From assembly GCA_937989795.1 (NCBI GenBank), contig CALKBB010000359.1:1-13339 (forward strand): 13,339 nt of DNA, written 5' to 3'. Positions 11,561-13,339 of the stretch are shown here, piece by piece. Positions within the stretch are counted from its first letter, which is position 1, and every line of letters starts with the position of its first letter. Source of the stretch: an uncultured Collinsella sp. GTDB lineage: Bacteria; Actinomycetota; Coriobacteriia; Coriobacteriales; Coriobacteriaceae. A model generated the notes under the pieces. That model was not told where the DNA came from and did no database searches. It saw only the letters and a list, made by a program, of their open reading frames with translations. The translations under genes and the position numbers were made by a program.

Positions 11561-13339
11561 ATGACCCAGCCCTTGCCCTGGGAAAAGAACGCCGCGGTAC
11601 CCGTGCCGCCCGCGCCGGAACCCGTGCCGCTCGATGCATACACCGCCCCTGCAGCGCCGGAGCCCGAGCTCGTCCCGCTCGACATCTACGACGCTCCCGC
11701 GCCGGCACCCAAACCCACCAAGCCGCTCGTCGACATCGACAGCCTTAATCCCGCCCAGCGCGAGGCGGTTCTGACCACCGAGGGCCCGTTGCTGGTACTC
11801 GCCGGCGCCGGCTCGGGCAAGACCCGCGTCTTGACCTTCCGCATCGCACATATGCTCGGCGATCTGGGCGTTAAGCCTTGGCAGGTTCTTGCCATCACGT
11901 TTACCAACAAGGCCGCGGCTGAGATGCGCGAGCGTTTGGCAGCGCTCATCCCCAGCGGCACCCGCGGTATGTGGGTGTGCACCTTCCATGCCATGTGCGT
12001 GCGCATGCTGCGCGAGGACGCCGACCTGCTGGGCTACACCGGTCAGTTCACCATCTACGACGACGATGACTCAAAGCGCATGGTGCGCGACATTATGCAG
12101 GCACTCGGCATCGAGCAAAAGCAGTTCCCCATCAACATGATCCGCAGCAAGATCAGCTCGGCCAAAAACGCCATGATCGGCCCCGAGGACATGCTCAAGT
12201 CCGCCGATAGCCCCAACGATAAAAAGGCCGCACAGGTCTACTTGGAGCTGGAGCGCCGCCTGCGCGCTGCCAATGCGATGGACTTTGACGACCTGCTCGT
12301 GCGTGCGCTCGAGCTGCTGCGCACCCGCCCCGAGGTGCTCGACAAGTACCAGGAACGCTTCCGCTACATTAGCGTCGACGAGTATCAGGACACCAACCAC
12401 GTCCAGTACGAAATCGCTAACCTGCTGGCCGCCAAGTACCAAAACCTCATGGTCGTAGGCGACGATGACCAGTCCATTTATAGCTGGCGCGGCGCCGACA
12501 TCACCAACATCCTGGACTTTGAGAAGGACTTTAAAAACTGCAAGACGGTCAAGCTCGAGCAGAACTACCGCTCTACGGGCCATATCCTGAGCGCCGCCAA
12601 CGCCGTGGTGCGCCACAACTCTCAGCGCAAGGACAAGCGCCTGTTTACGGCCGAGGGCGATGGCGAGAAGATTCAGGCCTTCCAGGCGAGCGATGAGCGC
12701 GACGAGGGCCGCTGGATTGCCGGTGAGATCGAGAAACTGCATGCCAAAGGCACGAGTTACGACGACATCGCCGTGTTCTACCGTACCAACGCCCAGTCGC
12801 GTATTCTCGAAGATATGTTCCTGCGCGCGGGCGTGCCCTACAAGATCGTGGGCGGCACGCGATTCTTCGACCGTGCCGAGATCCGCGACGTCATGGCCTA
12901 CCTCAAGATGATCGTGAACCCGGCCGACGAGATGAGCGTCAAGCGCGTCATCAACACACCTCGCCGCGGCATCGGCTCCACCTCGATCCAAAAGATCGAG
13001 CAACTGGCGCGCGACAACCGCTGCTCGTTCTTCCAAGCTTGCGAGATCGCGTGCGCCGAGACCGGCATGTTTAGCGCCAAGGTGCGCAATGGCCTGTCGA
13101 GCTTTGTCTCGCTAGTGCGCGAGGGTCGCCGCATGGACGGCGAGCTCAAGGACGTCGTCGAGATGATTGTCGATAAGACGGGCCTGCTGCAGGCTTTCCG
13201 CGCCGAGGGCACCATGGAGTCCGAGAGCCGTGCCGAGAACATTCAGGAATTCCTGGGCGTCGCCGCCGAATTTGAGGAGACGCACGAGGATATCGAGGGT
13301 ACGCTCGAGAGCCTAGAAGAGCTGCGCGCAGCCGGTGTT
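11561..13339 (+). CDS. pcrA: UvrD/PcrA-family ATP-dependent DNA helicase, N-terminal 593 residues
   Basis: The gene runs off the right edge of the window. It encodes a superfamily 1A 3'-5' helicase that acts in nucleotide excision repair, clearing RecA filaments and plasmid rolling-circle replication. Motifs in order: LNPAQREAV (62-70, Q-motif), AGAGSGKT (81-88, Walker A), TFTNKAAAEM (113-122, Ia), DFDDLLVRA (241-249), DEYQD (273-277, Walker B), GDDDQSIYSWRGA (300-312, III) and EQNYRS (333-338, IV). The first 55 residues are an unusual Pro/Ala-rich tail with two imperfect copies of a unit of the type APEP-VPLDxYxAPA (18-31 and 32-47), absent from typical PcrA. The ATG is supported by GAGGAG six bases upstream. 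UvrD is an equivalent name. Confidence 0.96.
   Translation, partial: MTQPLPWEKNAAVPVPPAPEPVPLDAYTAPAAPEPELVPLDIYDAPAPAPKPTKPLVDIDSLNPAQREAVLTTEGPLLVLAGAGSGKTRVLTFRIAHMLGDLGVKPWQVLAITFTNKAAAEMRERLAALIPSGTRGMWVCTFHAMCVRMLREDADLLGYTGQFTIYDDDDSKRMVRDIMQALGIEQKQFPINMIRSKISSAKNAMIGPEDMLKSADSPNDKKAAQVYLELERRLRAANAMDFDDLLVRALELLRTRPEVLDKYQERFRYISVDEYQDTNHVQYEIANLLAAKYQNLMVVGDDDQSIYSWRGADITNILDFEKDFKNCKTVKLEQNYRSTGHILSAANAVVRHNSQRKDKRLFTAEGDGEKIQAFQASDERDEGRWIAGEIEKLHAKGTSYDDIAVFYRTNAQSRILEDMFLRAGVPYKIVGGTRFFDRAEIRDVMAYLKMIVNPADEMSVKRVINTPRRGIGSTSIQKIEQLARDNRCSFFQACEIACAETGMFSAKVRNGLSSFVSLVREGRRMDGELKDVVEMIVDKTGLLQAFRAEGTMESESRAENIQEFLGVAAEFEETHEDIEGTLESLEELRAAGV

Noticed and set aside
1..13339. CRISPR arrays and tRNA or rRNA genes
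   Set aside because: No regularly spaced direct repeats with unique spacers, no tRNA-like cloverleaf and no rRNA sequence were recognised by eye on either strand.

Overview
The window is high-GC DNA with long, tightly packed ORFs, strong GGAGG-type ribosome binding sites and mostly GC-ending codons. Gene content and protein style (PurH, UppP, a PcrA with a Pro/Ala-rich N-terminal tail, a BceS-like kinase) suggest a Coriobacteriia actinobacterium, most likely Collinsella or a close relative. That assignment is inference from remembered protein style, not from a search.

Layout. Bases 1-531 hold the 3' part of an IS256-family (IS1249-like) transposase gene and its probable right end. Bases 532-701 are a gene-free spacer with a strong, partly alternative hairpin structure. 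About 702-2267 is a complete IS110-family element, probably of the IS1111 group. It has a DEDD/Ser transposase, 15-bp perfect subterminal inverted repeats (703-717 and 2252-2266) and a long structured 3' non-coding segment that looks like a bridge (seeker) RNA gene. Then come a GNAT acetyltransferase (minus strand), purH, a conserved-looking protein of unknown function (5072-5803), an OmpR-type response regulator with a BceS-like histidine kinase, a hipBA toxin-antitoxin module, a universal stress protein (minus strand), uppP with a TTG start, and the first 593 codons of pcrA, which runs off the window.

How the parts relate. The backbone genes serve purine synthesis (purH), envelope lipid-carrier recycling (uppP), envelope or antibiotic sensing (response regulator and kinase) and DNA repair (pcrA). 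The accessory pieces are the two IS elements and hipBA. hipBA is more AT-rich and less biased in codon use than its neighbours, and carries three regularly spaced 24-bp operator-like dyads upstream.

The most interesting signal is in the IS110-type element. Its 3' non-coding segment (about 1975-2240) folds into successive stem-loops. One loop has two arms that match the DNA just outside the left and right ends of this very insertion (8 nt identical on the left; 7 nt complementary with one wobble on the right). A perfect -35 hexamer (TTGACA) sits at the right end and a plausible -10 at the left end, so a promoter could assemble when the element circularises. Several intergenic gaps also hold long palindromes (544-626, 4842-4934, 9546-9637, 11361-11415) that ordinary terminators do not explain.
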